The translations under genes were made by a program, and so were the position numbers. Positions 61,447 to 64,000 of a stretch of DNA of 64,000 bases are shown here, piece by piece. How positions within the stretch are numbered: the stretch's first letter is position 1; every line of letters starts with the position of its first letter. The notes beneath the pieces were generated by a model. It had not been told where the DNA came from. It made no database searches and saw nothing but the letters and a program-made list of their open reading frames with translations. Source of the DNA: Melanocharis versteri (taxonomy: Eukaryota; Chordata; Aves; Passeriformes; Melanocharitidae). The stretch is from contig VZTG01005243.1 in NCBI GenBank assembly GCA_013397845.1, forward strand, positions 322,244 through 386,243. The letters run 5' to 3'.

Positions 61447-64000
61447 TGGAAAGAGATACTGTAAAAGACAAGTGATGAGGAAGAGATCACACTTGAGATT
61501 TTTCCATCTACTGGAAAAGATGCTTAGATCAGTATCCAGTTTAATAACTGAGACACATCACTGTCCATGCTGAATCTATGGGCTTACATGCCTTTGGCTC
61601 ACATCTGCACACTCATCTACAGGTGGTATTTAGAACTCCAGAGAGGGGAACACTATTCTCAAGAAGAGACAATGTGGATGCAACTTCCTGCAAAAAAAAC
61701 TTCTAAATATCACTAATGCTTCTTGCTCTGAGACCTGCTTAAATTTTCCTTTTGCTTTATTTTGTATAACTGGCAGTTCCACTGAGAGGCTTTGTTGTTT
61801 TAGAGAGCAGCCTGCACGCATGGTATTACAGGAGAAAATCCAGATTTTGTAACAACACCTACTATCACTACTCTCAGTGCTGCAAAATTCTTCACTATGC
61901 TGGGGGGTGTCTAAACTCCCCTGAGTCGTGCCACACATTCATAACTTCACTTGTGCCAAAATAACGTGCTGTTCCCTTGGGTTTGTGGCCATATTTCTCC
62001 AACAGAGCAAAACGGTTACGGCTGGACTTTCCATATGTTGTCATATGCAATACTCATCTGTGCCCTTTCGGTACTTTCAAAGACACAGGACAGATGATCC
62101 CACTGGAAAGCTGCAGTCACCTTCTTCCCCTCCAAACTGCAGGGTGTGTAGGAGGTTTACTGCTCCCAGCCCTGCTTCTTTGCCTGGCTTTGTTACCGAC
62201 CTCAGTGGCAGCACAACGACATCAAAAAGAGCCCAGCCAAAGCATGAAGTTTTAATTTAGTTTAGAAAGAGAAGAGATCTGATAAACTGTAGCAATGATT
62301 CCCATGATTTATATTCACATCCCGGGAAAATCCTGTATGCAATCGTCTCTCTCCAGTAAAGATTTTTTGCAATGCACCCAGGGCATGAACGAGATGATGC
62401 ATTCAGTGTGGAGCCAGTGCAAAGTGCAGGAGCAGAGGCAAAATATTCACAGGCTCACATTGCTAAGTAGGAAACCCGCTGGTCAATATTGCTAGTGCAC
62501 ACATTAGGTCCCTTTTCAGTGAAAAACATGAAAAGAAGTGTCCTGAATCTGTTAAATGACTTTTCATTGTGAATTTTGACTGGAGCTCCAAACCGCAAAC
62601 AGTTTACGGCAGAGCCCCAAGTTTTACCACCTCTGACCCTACTGAATGCACACAACTCTTAGTTCACCATAGACACAACCAAGTACACAACCACGGATGC
62701 ACGTGGCTCGTCCTGGCACTGCTGCCAGGAAACAGGAAAGAACCACCAGACCTTTTTTTTTCAGCAACAGAAGGGGAGCTGCACTAAGAGCCCCAGTTTC
62801 TACACCAGCGCTTCAGAGGGCACCAGCTGGGATAGCACAGCCTCTTCTGTGCCCTTCATATTCTCCTCTGAACAGAAGAAACTTCTTGTCTATGTTTTAT
62901 TTGATGGCAGAGATCAACTTCTGCCGGCAAACTCCTTGACTGCTGCCAGACATGCAGCAGTCTTTAACAAACGACTATTCTGCAGGCAATTTCAGAAAAT
63001 CAGATAGAGAGCAAAGAGGCTACCAAACCAACCATAAAAATTCAGATGGAGAAAACATTATAATGAATAATATTAGAATGGCTCTAAATTCAGAATTGGT
63101 GTCTCCTCACCCTATAAAAAGTCCATTACTGTGTGCTTTTTTCTGAGATGGGAGGCATGCAGTGTAACCCTTTTCATGACAAGATTAACAAAAGAGGTTT
63201 TAGAAAGTATCTGCTTCTAAACTGAGAATTTCTACATAGAATACTTTCTTGAAAATTGAAAAAGAGTATGCTTATGCTTTTAAGACAATGGTATTCTGTT
63301 GCAGACAGGTTACATACACCTTGAAACAGTAGCGGTGGATATTTCTTTTTCAAATAAAAAGGGTGATCCTATATAAGCGGACATTTATTTTGCTCATGTG
63401 TGAGAAGAACAGATGATTACACAATGCCTAAATGCAGAGTAAGGTATTTTAGATACAGGAATCAGGTGTTTTTACAGGGAGATGGAGTTGACTAATTTAG
63501 AAGTTCCTCAACAGTCCTCTTAATGCTCTTGCAGACAGATACTGGAAATGCAATAAGCTGATGCTGCTATTGCCAAGTTTTACTTCCAGCATTGCTTTTT
63601 CACAGAACTGTATGTAATTTTAATGTATGAGCCCAGATATACCCCTCATGGCACTGTTTCCCAAAAAGGTATCAGAGAAATTGTGAGAGAACCAGGATAA
63701 GCCACCAAGGAACACAAAGCTAACTTAAGCCTTGGCTGACAGTCCAAAGGAGGCTGAACCCTCCAGCCATCCCTACAGCTGGAGAATTTACCTGGCACAG
63801 TGCTCACATGGGCACTGCCAGAAATCTTGACCTGCTACAGAAGCAGCTTCAGCCTCTCAAAGAGCAAGTAGGAAACACTGGCCAGGCACCGTAATCCTTA
63901 AAAAAAAGCGTCAAGGAAACTAAATAGAAGGAATAATAAAGAAAAGAAAAAGATAACAGGATGAACTATTTTCAGGGCAGGAGCCCAGTCTGGTTGCCTG

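Larger units (their letters stand above)
21713..64000 (-). other. CAMK1D intron 1 (3' part, continues past the window edge)
   Basis: Sequence upstream of exon 2 in gene orientation. No exon 1 (expected to encode the N-terminal stretch ending near KETLG) and no CpG-island promoter is seen up to 64000, so intron 1 exceeds 42 kb. An unrecognised alternative first exon or a nested non-coding gene cannot be excluded from sequence alone. Confidence 0.8.
55149..64000. other. Intronic sequence to the window end, no gene recognised
   Basis: No exon, RNA gene or promoter was recognised. The longest open frame in the window (57002-57568 plus, 188 codons) lies here. Its product is rich in Ser, Leu, Tyr and Thr, shows no domain, and overlaps an AT-rich TATATA stretch at 57115-57130. 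A possible LINE tail sits at 59239-59314 and a G-run at 61429-61446. Confidence 0.5.

Noticed and set aside
1..64000. CRISPR arrays, operons, phage or plasmid features, rRNA and intact tRNA genes
   Set aside because: None seen. Composition, CR1 and ERV relics and a spliced kinase exon show a vertebrate nuclear genome.

Overview
This window reads as intronic, repeat-bearing DNA from a bird nuclear genome, most likely a songbird (passerine). Three observations support this. CR1 LINE 3' tails are scattered through it, with the avian-type end that finishes in an ATTCTATG-like motif. One retroviral LTR/internal unit has the TG...CA ends, lysine-type primer binding site and sequence style I associate with passerine endogenous retroviruses. 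The one clear coding exon is a near-identical orthologue of a vertebrate kinase. I see no operons, CRISPR arrays, rRNA, intact tRNA genes or other prokaryotic features. The many open frames of 60-190 codons look like chance frames.

The anchor is one 132-base exon on the minus strand at 21581-21712. It encodes the glycine-rich ATP loop and the catalytic-lysine strand of a CaM kinase I, best matched to CAMK1D. A polypyrimidine tract and CAG acceptor precede it and a GTGAGT donor follows it. The exon phases (one base, 43 codons, two bases) fit what is expected for exon 2. Everything at lower coordinates is therefore the downstream intron (intron 2) and everything at higher coordinates the upstream intron (intron 1). 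The gene runs off both ends of the window. No second coding exon was found.

Layout: 1-21580 is intron 2, holding one minus-strand CR1 tail (6016-6150), one plus-strand CR1 tail (14228-14405) and a small tandem duplication (19503-19564). The exon lies at 21581-21712. The rest, to 64000, is intron 1. It holds plus-strand CR1 tails at 22799-22915, 30030-30150 and 46688-47134, and an older CR1/L3-like reverse-transcriptase-end remnant at 34670-35000. It also holds two fairly convincing MIR SINE relics (35938-36072 minus, 55036-55148 plus), a weaker MIR candidate (23929-23990) and a possible L2/L3-type LINE tail (59239-59314). A short, non-coding endogenous retrovirus copy lies at 49342-51216. Simple repeats include an AT-rich microsatellite at 38101-38152, and there are two G-quadruplex-type runs.

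Functionally, only the kinase exon is demonstrably expressed-type sequence. The rest is intron, mobile-element relics and possibly conserved regulatory DNA, which cannot be judged without alignments. I did not find a convincing undescribed biological system. The observations most worth following up are the rearranged ERV, the ancient SINE/LINE relics and a few AT-rich, homeodomain-motif-dense stretches.
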